Shown here one piece after another: positions 27,665-36,533 of a DNA stretch of 64,000 nucleotides. The stretch is from the NCBI GenBank assembly GCA_016779935.1, contig JADHMQ010000002.1:1-64000 (forward strand), written 5' to 3'. The notes beneath the pieces were generated by a model. It did not search any database and was not told the origin of the DNA. It was given only the letters and a program-made list of their open reading frames with translations. The stretch is from Flavobacteriales bacterium (GTDB taxonomy: Bacteria; Bacteroidota; Bacteroidia; Flavobacteriales; UBA7312). Every line of letters starts with the position of its first letter. The first letter of the stretch is position 1. The translations under genes were made by a program, and so were the position numbers.

Positions 27665-28720
27665 TTATAAAATCAGCATCGCATCACCGTAAGAGAAAAA
27701 ATTATACTTCTCTTTGATAGCTTCCTTGTAAGCACTCATGATTAAATCATGTCCTCCAAAAGCAGAAACCATCATCAATAATGTCGATTTCGGAGTATGG
27801 AAGTTAGTAATCATACAGTTTGCAATATTAAAATCGTAAGGAGGATAAATAAATTTGTTAGTCCACCCTTCATATGGAGTAATAAGCCCTTGAGTAGTAA
27901 CTGAAGTTTCTATCGCTCTCATAGATGTTGTTCCTACAGCACATACTTTTCGTTTGTTTTGAATACCACTATTGATGAGGTGTGCAGTGTCAGCATTGAT
28001 AAATAATTCCTCTGAATCCATCTTATGTTTGCTCAAGTCTTCTACTTCCACCGATCTAAATGTTCCTAGACCAATGTGAAGGGTAATGTTGGCAAAATCA
28101 ACACCTTTGATTTCTAAACGTTTTAGTAATTCACGACTAAAATGTAAGCCAGCAGTTGGAGCTGCAACAGAACCTTCATTTTTTGCATAAATGGTCTGAT
28201 AACGTTCTTCATCTTCGGCATCTGGCTCTCTTTTAATGTATTTTGGAAGAGGTGTTTCGCCTAAATCTTTTAGCTTTTGTCTAAACTCCTCATAACTTCC
28301 GTCATAAAGAAAACGTAAAGTCCTTCCTCTAGAAGTTGTGTTGTCAATTACTTCAGCAACTAAATCGTCATCACCAAAGTATAGTTTATTTCCTATTCTA
28401 ATTTTTCTTGCGGGGTCAACTAAAACATCCCACAATAGATTTTCTTTGTTAAGTTCTCTCAACAAAAAGACTTCAATCCTAGCGCCAGTTTTTTCTTTAT
28501 TTCCATACATTCTTGCTGGAAACACTTTAGTTTCATTGAAAATCATCACATCACTTTCGTCGAAATAATCAATTAAATCTTTGAAAAGTTTGTGTTCAAA
28601 TTTACCGGCCTTTCTATCTACTACCATCAAGCGAGCTTCATCTCTGTTGGCAGAGGGTCTTTCCGCTAAAAGTTCTTCAGGTAATTCAAAATTAAATTGT
28701 GATAGCTTTCTTTTTATCAT
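27665..28720 (-). CDS. queA: tRNA preQ1(34) S-adenosylmethionine ribosyltransferase-isomerase
   Basis: Transfers and rearranges the ribosyl part of SAM onto preQ1 in tRNA, making epoxyqueuosine. It is 351 residues, the usual length. Conserved pieces are [20 protein letters not shown] at the front, [54 protein letters not shown] and [16 protein letters not shown]. It starts the queA-ispD unit. Confidence 0.96.
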   Translation of the reverse strand: MIKRKLSQFNFELPEELLAERPSANRDEARLMVVDRKAGKFEHKLFKDLIDYFDESDVMIFNETKVFPARMYGNKEKTGARIEVFLLRELNKENLLWDVLVDPARKIRIGNKLYFGDDDLVAEVIDNTTSRGRTLRFLYDGSYEEFRQKLKDLGETPLPKYIKREPDAEDEERYQTIYAKNEGSVAAPTAGLHFSRELLKRLEIKGVDFANITLHIGLGTFRSVEVEDLSKHKMDSEELFINADTAHLINSGIQNKRKVCAVGTTSMRAIETSVTTQGLITPYEGWTNKFIYPPYDFNIANCMITNFHTPKSTLLMMVSAFGGHDLIMSAYKEAIKEKYNFFSYGDAMLIL

Positions 28721-28754
28721 GTTTATCTTTTTGTAAATGAATTAAAAAAGTTCG

Positions 28755-28762
28755 CAAATATA
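28755..28762 (-). promoter_or_regulatory. -7 box of queA-ispD
   Basis: TATATTTG on the minus strand, exact match, just after the truB stop codon and 34 bases before the queA ATG. It separates queA-ispD from the ftsX-truB operon upstream. Confidence 0.5.
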
Positions 28763-28767
28763 CTAAA

Positions 28768-29475
28768 TTAAAGCGGAGCATTTTGATTATTCTGAGGAGA
28801 AAAAGAATCTATAAACTCATGAATATCAACAGCTTGGGAAAGATTAAAATTTCCAATTCGTGTTCGTGTCAATTGACCAAGATAGGCTCCGCTATTTAAA
28901 TACTGACCAAATGAATGCGCCAAAGACCTTATGTATGTGCCTTTACTACATACGATCCTGAAGTGCACGGCAGGTAATTCTACTTTAGTAATTTCGAATT
29001 CACTGACCTGAACCAGACGTTCTTTAATTTTTACATCCTCTCCTTTTCTGGCGTGTTCGTACAAGCGTTTTCCATTTTGCTTTATGGCCGAGTAAATAGG
29101 GGGTATTTGTAAAATTTCGCCAGTCAGAGATTTCGTGGCTTTCTGAAAATCATCTTCATTTATGTGATCAATAGGGTATTCCTTGTCCACCTCAGTTTCA
29201 AGGTCATATGAAGGGGTTGTAGCTCCCAAAATAAACTTGCCAGTATATTCTTTTTCTTGGCTTTGAAATTCATTGATGCGTTTCGTAAATTTGCCTGTAC
29301 ATACTATGAGCAAACCATCTGCCAAAGGGTCTAAAGTGCCGGCATGTCCGACTTTTATTTTTTTGACTTGAAGATGAGAGCGAAGGGTATTTCGTATTTT
29401 TTTTACAGCATCAAAAGATGTCCATCGAAGTGGTTTGTTAATCAATAAAAAATGTCCTTCGAGAAAGTCAATCAT
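28768..29475 (-). CDS. truB: tRNA pseudouridine-55 synthase
   Basis: Converts U55 of the tRNA T-loop to pseudouridine. The catalytic aspartate is Asp49 in KVGHAGTLDPLADGLLIV. IPPIYSAIKQNGKRLYEHAR and VCSKGTYIRSLAHSFG are the other conserved boxes. At 235 residues it has little or no C-terminal PUA domain, which is common in this phylum. The ATG directly abuts the stop of uppP. Confidence 0.95.
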   Translation of the reverse strand: MIDFLEGHFLLINKPLRWTSFDAVKKIRNTLRSHLQVKKIKVGHAGTLDPLADGLLIVCTGKFTKRINEFQSQEKEYTGKFILGATTPSYDLETEVDKEYPIDHINEDDFQKATKSLTGEILQIPPIYSAIKQNGKRLYEHARKGEDVKIKERLVQVSEFEITKVELPAVHFRIVCSKGTYIRSLAHSFGQYLNSGAYLGQLTRTRIGNFNLSQAVDIHEFIDSFSPQNNQNAPL

Positions 29476-30279
29476 TTAGAAAGTAGAAAATACGATTGCT
29501 AGTGTACCAACAATGAAGCAGTAATAAGAGAAGTACTTTAGCTGACTATTTTTGACTAAGGAAATCATCCATTTGCAGGCTAACAGACCCGTGATAAAAG
29601 CAGCCATAAAGCCTACAATTAATGGGATTAGTGTAGCGCTTTCTGAAGAAATTTCACCACTCAATATATCCTTTGCCATTTTTCCAAGAATCAGCGGAAC
29701 GACCATTAAAAATGAAAACTTAGCCGCCTTTTCTCTGTCAATACCCAATAAAACAGAAACGGATATAGTGGCTCCTGACCTAGATATACCTGGTAAAATA
29801 GCAATGGCTTGAGCAATACCAATTAAAATAGAGCTTGAATAGCTTACGTTTTTGTTAGTGTTTTTTGCTTGATCGGCAACATATAGTAGTAGTCCTGTGA
29901 GAATAAGCATAGCACCTACAAACAAAATTTGACCGCCAAAAAGGCTGTCAATTTGCTCGTCAAAAATAAGCCCAATAAGAGCTGCGGGTATCATGGATAA
30001 AATGATTTTCAAAGAAAATTTAAATTCATCATTCCATTTGAATTGAAGAATACCTTTGATGATTTCACTTACTTCTTTACGAAATATGTACAAGGTACTT
30101 AAAGCGGTTGCAGCATGAAGAACAACCGTCATTAGCAAATTCTCTTCAGGCAAACCCGTATTGCCAAAATGTTTGAGGATAAAGGCAGTGATTTCAAGAT
30201 GACCACTACTGCTAACGGGTAAAAATTCAGTAAGCCCTTGGACAATCCCCAAGAGAATAGCTACAATAATTTTACTCAT
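29476..30279 (-). CDS. uppP: Undecaprenyl-diphosphatase
   Basis: Integral membrane phosphatase (BacA) that recycles the undecaprenyl carrier of cell-wall and surface sugars; high levels give bacitracin resistance. It has 267 residues from ATG 30279, since an in-frame TTG at 30324 only adds a non-family extension. The catalytic glutamate region GLTEFLPVSSSGHLEI and the second motif LPGISRSGATISVSVLLG are intact. The start lies eight bases inside the DUF3098 gene. Confidence 0.95.
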   Translation of the reverse strand: MSKIIVAILLGIVQGLTEFLPVSSSGHLEITAFILKHFGNTGLPEENLLMTVVLHAATALSTLYIFRKEVSEIIKGILQFKWNDEFKFSLKIILSMIPAALIGLIFDEQIDSLFGGQILFVGAMLILTGLLLYVADQAKNTNKNVSYSSSILIGIAQAIAILPGISRSGATISVSVLLGIDREKAAKFSFLMVVPLILGKMAKDILSGEISSESATLIPLIVGFMAAFITGLLACKWMISLVKNSQLKYFSYYCFIVGTLAIVFSTF

Positions 30280-30493
30280 CTTTTGCTTTGTGAAGTATGG
30301 CAAAGACTTCAACAACAAATCCACTTACAAGAAAAATTGTTGATAGTGTTAGCCTTCTGAAGTTAAAAATAGCATCGCTGAACACCTCTGGGTCTTCAGA
30401 CTTTCCGCCACTCATTAAAATGTAGCCACATATAATGAGTACTACTCCTAAAATCATTAATTGATAATTTCTTTTTCCAAAATTGAATTCCAT
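30272..30493 (-). CDS. DUF3098 small membrane protein
   Basis: A 73-residue protein with two hydrophobic helices (YQLMILGVVLIICGYIL and LSTIFLVSGFVVEVFAIL) around a polar loop holding SGGKSEDPEVF. It fits DUF3098, a Bacteroidota family that sits between ftsX and uppP, as here. It may link division-coupled wall hydrolysis to carrier recycling; that is inference from order only. It is three bases from ftsX and overlaps uppP. Confidence 0.8.
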   Translation of the reverse strand: MEFNFGKRNYQLMILGVVLIICGYILMSGGKSEDPEVFSDAIFNFRRLTLSTIFLVSGFVVEVFAILHKAKDE

Positions 30494-30496
30494 AGT

Positions 30497-31375
30497 TTAA
30501 TGGTATAAATCGTTTTCGTTCATTTTAAGGTATTTGCCAACGGCAATATTGGTAACAATTACACTCATCAGCACACCAAATAAAAGTATTCCAATAAAAA
30601 TAAGAACAATGGTATACATGTCTTGTAGTACTAATAATTCAGGCATTTCTTTATGTAGACTAAACAACACAGAAATCAGTAAAATCACACCAATCAAACC
30701 AGAAAAAACACCTTGTATAATTCCACTTCTTAGGAAAGGTTTCCTTACGAAAGAATTAGTAGCCCCAACAAGTTTCATAGTTCTAATGATAAAGCGTTTT
30801 GAATATACTGTTAGCCTTATAGTGTTATTAATTAGAGCAATAGCCACAATCAATAGAAGGACACAAAAAGAAACTAATATTAAACTTAGTTTTCTGACGT
30901 TGGAGTTGATAGAGTCAATTAAATCTTTTTGAATAATTATTTCTTTGATGATTTCATTGCCTTCAATTTCTTTTTCTAAAGCCGTAAAGTTTTGTTCACT
31001 CGCATACTCTGCATTTAAAAAGACTTCTATGCTTGCAGATAAGGGGTTAAAGCCTAAAAAAGATATAAAATCTTCGCCCAAATCACTTTCTAATATTTTA
31101 GCAGCTTCATCTTTACTCACAAAGCGACTACTCTTAACCCATGGTGATGCATCAAGATTTTTTTGAAGCTGGAAACGGTCTACTTTCTTAATGTTATCTT
31201 TTAGAATTAGGCTAACACCTACATTCTCTTTTATGTAATTTGTAAGTCGGTTTGTATTAATATAAATAAAACCCATAGAGCCAAGCATAAGCAACACTAA
31301 AGAAATACTCAACATAGTAGACAATGAAGAAGTTCTGAGCTTACGTTTTATGTGTCTTTCTTGTGCTTGTTTCAT
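30497..31375 (-). CDS. ftsX: Cell-division ABC transporter permease FtsX
   Basis: Membrane half of the FtsEX complex that transmits ATP use to periplasmic wall hydrolases. It is 292 residues with four hydrophobic segments: one at about 20-40 (SISLVLLMLGSMGFIYIN), an extracytoplasmic domain, then three near the end. KLVGATNSFVRKPFLRSGIIQG is the conserved cytoplasmic loop. ftsE is not adjacent, as is usual in this phylum. The gene heads the ftsX-DUF3098-uppP-truB operon. Confidence 0.93.
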   Translation of the reverse strand: MKQAQERHIKRKLRTSSLSTMLSISLVLLMLGSMGFIYINTNRLTNYIKENVGVSLILKDNIKKVDRFQLQKNLDASPWVKSSRFVSKDEAAKILESDLGEDFISFLGFNPLSASIEVFLNAEYASEQNFTALEKEIEGNEIIKEIIIQKDLIDSINSNVRKLSLILVSFCVLLLIVAIALINNTIRLTVYSKRFIIRTMKLVGATNSFVRKPFLRSGIIQGVFSGLIGVILLISVLFSLHKEMPELLVLQDMYTIVLIFIGILLFGVLMSVIVTNIAVGKYLKMNENDLYH

Positions 31376-31383
31376 TACGCTTG

Positions 31384-31391
31384 CTAAGGTA
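31384..31391 (-). promoter_or_regulatory. Possible -7 box of the ftsX operon
   Basis: TACCTTAG on the minus strand, one mismatch from TAnnTTTG, eight bases before the ftsX ATG. The position is right but the match is imperfect. Confidence 0.3.
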
Positions 31392-31423
31392 ATAATTTTT
31401 GGTGCTTAGTTTAGACGATTGAT

Positions 31424-31431
31424 TAACTTTG
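31424..31431 (+). promoter_or_regulatory. -7 box of leuS
   Basis: TAACTTTG, exact match, with a TTG about 22 bases upstream. It lies 20 bases before ATG 31452 and downstream of the alternative start at 31419, which it rules out. Confidence 0.6.
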
Positions 31432-31451
31432 CTGATAAATTATTTTTTGGA

Positions 31452-34223
31452 ATGGAATACGATTTTAAGAGTATCGAACAAAAGTGGCAAGACAATTGGA
31501 GAAAATCCAAGACCTATAAAGTGGAGGAGATTGACAATAAGCCTAAATTTTATGTGTTGGATATGTTTCCTTATCCATCAGGAGCCGGCTTACACGTAGG
31601 TCATCCTCTCGGTTATATAGCATCGGATGTATATGCTCGTTTTATGAAGCATAAAGGTTACAACGTTTTACACCCAATGGGTTACGATTCTTTTGGCCTT
31701 CCTGCTGAGCAATACGCCATTCAAACTGGACAACACCCTGCCATTACAACAGAAAATAATATTAATAGATACCGCGAGCAACTTGACAAAATTGGTTTTT
31801 CATACGATTGGGACAGAGAAGTACGAACTTCTGACCCCAATTATTATAAATGGACCCAATGGATATTTAAGCAGTTATTCGATTCCTATTACTGTAACAT
31901 TCAGCATAAGGCTAAACCAATAGATGAACTAATTCGTTCCTTTTTTGACAGTGGTAATGAAGAAGTTAATGCCGCTTGCGATGAAGATACACCACAGTTT
32001 ACGGCTGAGCAATGGCACGCTTTTTCTGAGCAAGAAAAAGAAGAGATTTTACAAAAATACCGCCTTACATTTTTATCGGAAACATGGGTAAATTGGTGCG
32101 AAGGACTGGGGACTGTACTTGCAAATGATGAGGTAAAAGATGGCCGCTCAGAGAGAGGTAATTTCCCTGTAGAGCAAAAACTAATGAAGCAATGGTCTAT
32201 GCGAATTACCGCTTATGCCGAACGCTTATTGACGGATTTAGATACATTAGATTGGAGCGATTCTATAAAGGAAATTCAACGCAACTGGATAGGTAAATCA
32301 AAAGGGGCATCAGTATCATTCAGCGTAGAAGGAACAGAACAACAAATAGAGGTTTTTACTACTCGTCCAGATACTATTTTTGGAGTGACCTTTATGGTTT
32401 TAGCTCCTGAGCATGAGCTGGTGAGAAAAATTACGACTGCTGAACATAAAGAAGAAATTGAAAAGTACTGTCATTTAGCGGCATTGAAATCGGAAAGAGA
32501 TAGACAAGCAGACGTCAAAACTGTCACAGGTGCATTTACAGGAGCTTATGCAATACATCCATTTACCAATGAAAGGGTTCCTATTTGGATTGGCGATTAT
32601 GTTCTGGCTTCTTACGGAACTGGAGCGGTTATGGCTGTACCTTGTGGCGACCAAAGAGACTGGAACTTTGCCACTCTTTTTGGTATTGAGATAAAAAACA
32701 TTTTTAAAGATACAGACATCAGTGAAGGAGCAAATGAAGATAAGTCCGCCATCATTGATCATTCAGATTTTTTATCAGGACTAAGCTCCAAAGAAGCTAT
32801 TCAAAAAGTCGTAGAATCCTTAGAAGAAAAAGGCATAGGAGAAGGAAAAATCAATTACAGGCTAAGAGATGCTATTTTTAGTAGACAACGCTATTGGGGT
32901 GAGCCTTTTCCAATTTATTATGACGGTGGTATCGCTAAAGCCACACCCACCAACGACTGTATTGAATTACCTCCAGTAGATAAATACTTACCGACAGAAC
33001 AGGGGGAGCCCCCTTTAGCAAGAGCAAATAAGGAGGATTGGAATATTTTTCATGGAGAACGAATGGAATACAATACTATGCCAGGTTGGGCAGGTTCATC
33101 CTGGTATTTCTTAAGGTATATGGACCCCCATAATGAGGAGGCATTTGTGTCCAAAGAAAAAGCAGATTACTGGGGGCAAGTAGACCTTTATATAGGCGGA
33201 GCAGAACATGCCGTTGGTCATTTGTTGTATTCACGCTTTTGGACGAAATTCTTGTGCGATAGAGGCTTTATTGGCTTTGATGAACCATTCAAGAAAATGA
33301 TCAATCAAGGAATGATATTGGGACGTTCCAATTTTGTTTACAGAATAAATGATACCAATACATTCGTAAGTTTTGACAAGCGAAAAGAGCACAAATGCAG
33401 CCGACTACACGTTGACATCAACTTAGTGAATAATGATGTTTTGGATGTTGAAGCGTTCAAAAGCTGGAGAGAAGAATTTAAAGATGCCGAATTCATCCTC
33501 AGTGATAATGGAGAATACCTCTGTGGTTTTGAAGTTGAAAAAATGTCTAAATCAAAATATAATGTTCAGACCCCAGACGATTTGGTCGAAAAATTTGGAG
33601 CCGACACATTAAGGATGTATGAAATGTTTTTAGGGCCTTTGGAACAATTCAAGCCTTGGGATACAAAAGGCATCAATGGCGTTCATAATTTCTTAAGAAA
33701 ATTTTGGCGATTAGTACACGACGAAGACAACAATTTTGACATAGAACACTCCGAGCCAAACAAGGAAGAATTTAAAGCATTGCATAAATGCATCAAAAAA
33801 GTGACAGAAGATATAGAAAGGCATTCTTTTAATACGGTGGTGAGTACCTTAATGATTGCCGTTAATGAACTCAACGATTTAAAAAGTAAAAACAAAACAA
33901 TCGTTTCGGAATTAGTAGTTTTAATTTCGCCATACGCACCACATTTCGCCGAAGAGATGTGGCAAAAACTAGGAAATACGAACTCAGTTACCTTAGCAAA
34001 ATGGCCACAGTTTGATGAAAAGCACTTACAAGAAGACGCCTTTACCTATCCAGTATCTTTCAACGGCAAAATGCGTTTTACTATGGATTTATCGGCAGAC
34101 TTAAGCAAGGACGATATCGAAAAAGCCGTGCTCTCATTTGAGAAAACGATCCAATATTTAGAAGGTAAAAGCCCAAAGAGGGTGATAATAGTCCCAAAGA
34201 AAATCGTTAATATCGTAGTATGA
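31452..34223 (+). CDS. leuS: Leucine--tRNA ligase
   Basis: Charges tRNA-Leu. It has 923 residues from ATG 31452, selected because the promoter box lies between it and the longer ORF start. It is a class I synthetase: HVGH at 48-51 is the HIGH motif and EKMSKSKYN the KMSKS loop. The CP1 editing domain is seen in VFTTRPDTIFGVTFMV and YGTGAVMAVPCGDQRD. An insertion near residues 145-210 (HKAKPIDELIRSFFDSGNEE onward) is a common Bacteroidota feature. Confidence 0.96.
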   Translation: MEYDFKSIEQKWQDNWRKSKTYKVEEIDNKPKFYVLDMFPYPSGAGLHVGHPLGYIASDVYARFMKHKGYNVLHPMGYDSFGLPAEQYAIQTGQHPAITTENNINRYREQLDKIGFSYDWDREVRTSDPNYYKWTQWIFKQLFDSYYCNIQHKAKPIDELIRSFFDSGNEEVNAACDEDTPQFTAEQWHAFSEQEKEEILQKYRLTFLSETWVNWCEGLGTVLANDEVKDGRSERGNFPVEQKLMKQWSMRITAYAERLLTDLDTLDWSDSIKEIQRNWIGKSKGASVSFSVEGTEQQIEVFTTRPDTIFGVTFMVLAPEHELVRKITTAEHKEEIEKYCHLAALKSERDRQADVKTVTGAFTGAYAIHPFTNERVPIWIGDYVLASYGTGAVMAVPCGDQRDWNFATLFGIEIKNIFKDTDISEGANEDKSAIIDHSDFLSGLSSKEAIQKVVESLEEKGIGEGKINYRLRDAIFSRQRYWGEPFPIYYDGGIAKATPTNDCIELPPVDKYLPTEQGEPPLARANKEDWNIFHGERMEYNTMPGWAGSSWYFLRYMDPHNEEAFVSKEKADYWGQVDLYIGGAEHAVGHLLYSRFWTKFLCDRGFIGFDEPFKKMINQGMILGRSNFVYRINDTNTFVSFDKRKEHKCSRLHVDINLVNNDVLDVEAFKSWREEFKDAEFILSDNGEYLCGFEVEKMSKSKYNVQTPDDLVEKFGADTLRMYEMFLGPLEQFKPWDTKGINGVHNFLRKFWRLVHDEDNNFDIEHSEPNKEEFKALHKCIKKVTEDIERHSFNTVVSTLMIAVNELNDLKSKNKTIVSELVVLISPYAPHFAEEMWQKLGNTNSVTLAKWPQFDEKHLQEDAFTYPVSFNGKMRFTMDLSADLSKDDIEKAVLSFEKTIQYLEGKSPKRVIIVPKKIVNIVV

Positions 34224-34281
34224 TTTCAAACATACCACAAGACCTATTATATTGATAGATATGCATAAAAAATAACGACCT

Positions 34282-35277
34282 ATGGAATTGACAAAAGAGA
34301 TTAAAGAAAAGTTAGAGAAATTAGATAAGAAGTACGCTTCAATAGGTCAAGATTTACCGGCATATTTAGATGGCTTATTATATGCCAACCCCTTACACTA
34401 TTGGGACTACACCTATGTTGACACTCTACTAAGTCTGCAGCACCCAAAGACAGACTTCCCTGATGAACAAATATTTATCATTTATCATCAAATTACGGAG
34501 CTATACTTTAAGCTTGCTCTCTTAGAATTAGAACAAATTTCCAATAATGGCAAGAAAATGTCCGATGAAGGAAGAGATATGGGGTGGAACGATAGCCTGT
34601 CTTCAGACTTTTTTGTTGAAAGGTTAAAACGAATAAATAGTTATTTTGAAGTCCTTACTAGTTCATTTGGCATTATGGTCAATGGAATGGAGAAAGAACA
34701 ATTTCTAAAATTTAGAATGTCTCTCTTACCATCTAGTGGTTTCCAATCTGCCCAATACCGATTAATTGAAATCTCCTGTTCTTACCTTATTAACCTCACA
34801 GACAAAGAACAGCGTGAAAAACTAAAAGACGCTAGTATTGAAGAAATGGCTCAACACTTCTACTGGAAAGATGGAGCTATTGATGTTAAAACAGGCAAGA
34901 AGACCTTGATGCTTGAGAATTTTGAGAAAAAATACATGGCTCAATTTATTGAAAGAGCCCATCAGTTCAAGGACAAAAATTTAATGGCTAAATATCAACA
35001 ATTGAGTGTTGAAGAACAGCAGAAAGAAGATTTGATACATCAACTTCGTTTATTAGATTTGAACGTTAATGTTAACTGGCCTTTGGTTCACTATAAGTCT
35101 GCCGTTAGGTATTTATCCTCAGGCAAAGAAGACATTGATGCAACAGGAGGAACGAATTGGCAAAAATATTTGCCGCCACGTTTTCAAAAGCGAATATTCT
35201 TCCCAGAGTTGTGGACCGAGGAGGAAATGAATAATTGGGGAAGGCAATGGGTAGTAAAAGCCCTCAGCGAAAGTTAA
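34282..35277 (+). CDS. kynA: Tryptophan 2,3-dioxygenase family protein
   Basis: Heme enzyme that opens the indole ring of tryptophan to N-formylkynurenine, the first step of the kynurenine path. The 331 residues match the family: YANPLHYWDYTYVDTLLSLQ, IFIIYHQITELYFKLALLEL with the distal His, FEVLTSSFGIM, SGFQSAQYRLIEI, and NWPLVHYKSAVRYL with the likely heme-ligand His. ATGGTNWQKYLPP near the end is the substrate loop. It is somewhat divergent, so another indole substrate is possible. Other kynurenine genes are absent here. The next gene begins nine bases later. Confidence 0.82.
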   Translation: MELTKEIKEKLEKLDKKYASIGQDLPAYLDGLLYANPLHYWDYTYVDTLLSLQHPKTDFPDEQIFIIYHQITELYFKLALLELEQISNNGKKMSDEGRDMGWNDSLSSDFFVERLKRINSYFEVLTSSFGIMVNGMEKEQFLKFRMSLLPSSGFQSAQYRLIEISCSYLINLTDKEQREKLKDASIEEMAQHFYWKDGAIDVKTGKKTLMLENFEKKYMAQFIERAHQFKDKNLMAKYQQLSVEEQQKEDLIHQLRLLDLNVNVNWPLVHYKSAVRYLSSGKEDIDATGGTNWQKYLPPRFQKRIFFPELWTEEEMNNWGRQWVVKALSES

Positions 35278-35285
35278 AAACTAGA

Positions 35286-36506
35286 ATGACAAAAACACAT
35301 ATTAAACTAGGTTTATTTGGAATTATAGCCTGTATTTTAATAGTGTTTTCTTCTTGCAATTCTATAGAATCAGCCCCCCCCACTCCAAGCACTTTCGAAT
35401 ACGGAATTTGTGTAGATACCTTTAAAGTAGTAAAGGGTCAGGTTGAGGCTGGTCAAACACTTGGAGCTATACTTTACCTTAACCATATCAATCATGGAAC
35501 AATTGATAAAATTGTAAGAGCATCAAAAGGCATTTTTGATTTTAGAAAAGCCAAAGTGGGTGAAAATTATACTGTAATATGTTCTGACGATTCTATTCAA
35601 AAAGCTAAGTACTTTATTTATGAAACATCGAGTACTGACTATGTGGTTTTTGATATCAGAGATACTATCAAAGTTTATACTGGACAAAAAGAAATTGAAG
35701 TTAGAATAAAAAAGTCAAGCGGTAAAATAGAGTCGTCTTTGTGGAATGCTTTAGTAAATAATAACATGAGTCCAGCTTTAGTGATGGAGCTGTCAGGAAT
35801 ATACGCATGGACAATAGATTTCTTTAGGATACAAAAAGGCGATTACTTCAAGATAATTTATGAAGAACGCTTTGTAGAAGATGAATTTATAGGAATAGGG
35901 CGAGTCTATGCCGCTTTATTTAACCATGCTAACGAAGATTTTTATGCTTTTTACTTTGAAGAGGAAGAAAACTATGGCGATTATTTTGATGACGAAGGAG
36001 GAGCTTTACGCAAAGCCTTTTTACGAGCACCATTAAACTTCTCCCGAATAAGCTCAAGCTATAGCAAACGTAGAAAGCACCCCGTAACGGGAAGAGTAAA
36101 AGCACATTTGGGAACGGATTATGCAGCACCTACTGGAACGCCAATTTTATCAACAGCTAATGGTACGGTTACACATGCTAGGTACAAAAGAAACAATGGT
36201 AACTATGTAAAAATTCGCCATAATAGTACCTATACAACTCAGTACCTGCATATGTCAAAAATAAAATCTGGTATTCGACCAGGAGTGTATGTCAAGCAAG
36301 GCGATGTAATTGGCTATGTGGGAAGTACTGGACTAGCAACAGGTCCGCACGTGTGTTACCGTTTTTGGAAAAATGGTAGACAAGTTGACCCATACAAGCA
36401 AAAACTACCCCCTTCAAAACCGGTTAAAAAAGAAAATAGAGCGGAATTCGATAGTATTAAGGACAGCTTAATGAATATACTAGTTGAAATTCCTTCCGAT
36501 TTTTAG
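35286..36506 (+). CDS. M23 family metallopeptidase lipoprotein
   Basis: Predicted periplasmic peptidoglycan endopeptidase of the LytM type. It has 406 residues from ATG 35286; earlier in-frame starts lie inside the upstream gene. The front is a lipoprotein signal with lipobox VFSSC (Cys24). The middle resembles the LysM-like/OapA-like region of Bacteroidota M23 proteins. The peptidase domain keeps all zinc ligands: HLGTDYAAP (His and Asp), YLHMSK and GPHVCYRFWKNG. The intact ligands suggest an active enzyme and not an EnvC-like activator. Confidence 0.9.
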   Translation: MTKTHIKLGLFGIIACILIVFSSCNSIESAPPTPSTFEYGICVDTFKVVKGQVEAGQTLGAILYLNHINHGTIDKIVRASKGIFDFRKAKVGENYTVICSDDSIQKAKYFIYETSSTDYVVFDIRDTIKVYTGQKEIEVRIKKSSGKIESSLWNALVNNNMSPALVMELSGIYAWTIDFFRIQKGDYFKIIYEERFVEDEFIGIGRVYAALFNHANEDFYAFYFEEEENYGDYFDDEGGALRKAFLRAPLNFSRISSSYSKRRKHPVTGRVKAHLGTDYAAPTGTPILSTANGTVTHARYKRNNGNYVKIRHNSTYTTQYLHMSKIKSGIRPGVYVKQGDVIGYVGSTGLATGPHVCYRFWKNGRQVDPYKQKLPPSKPVKKENRAEFDSIKDSLMNILVEIPSDF

Positions 36507-36520
36507 TCCCATAGATTCAT

Positions 36521-36528
36521 TATCTTTA
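36521..36528 (+). promoter_or_regulatory. Likely -7 box of the T9SS trio
   Basis: TATCTTTA, one mismatch from TAnnTTTG, five bases before ATG 36534. The spacing is the same as that of exact boxes elsewhere in this window. Confidence 0.4.
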
Positions 36529-36533
36529 CCCCT

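Noticed and set aside
31419-31451. Longer start of leuS
   Set aside because: The -7 promoter box at 31424-31431 lies downstream of it, and the family start MEYDFKSIEQKW begins at 31452.
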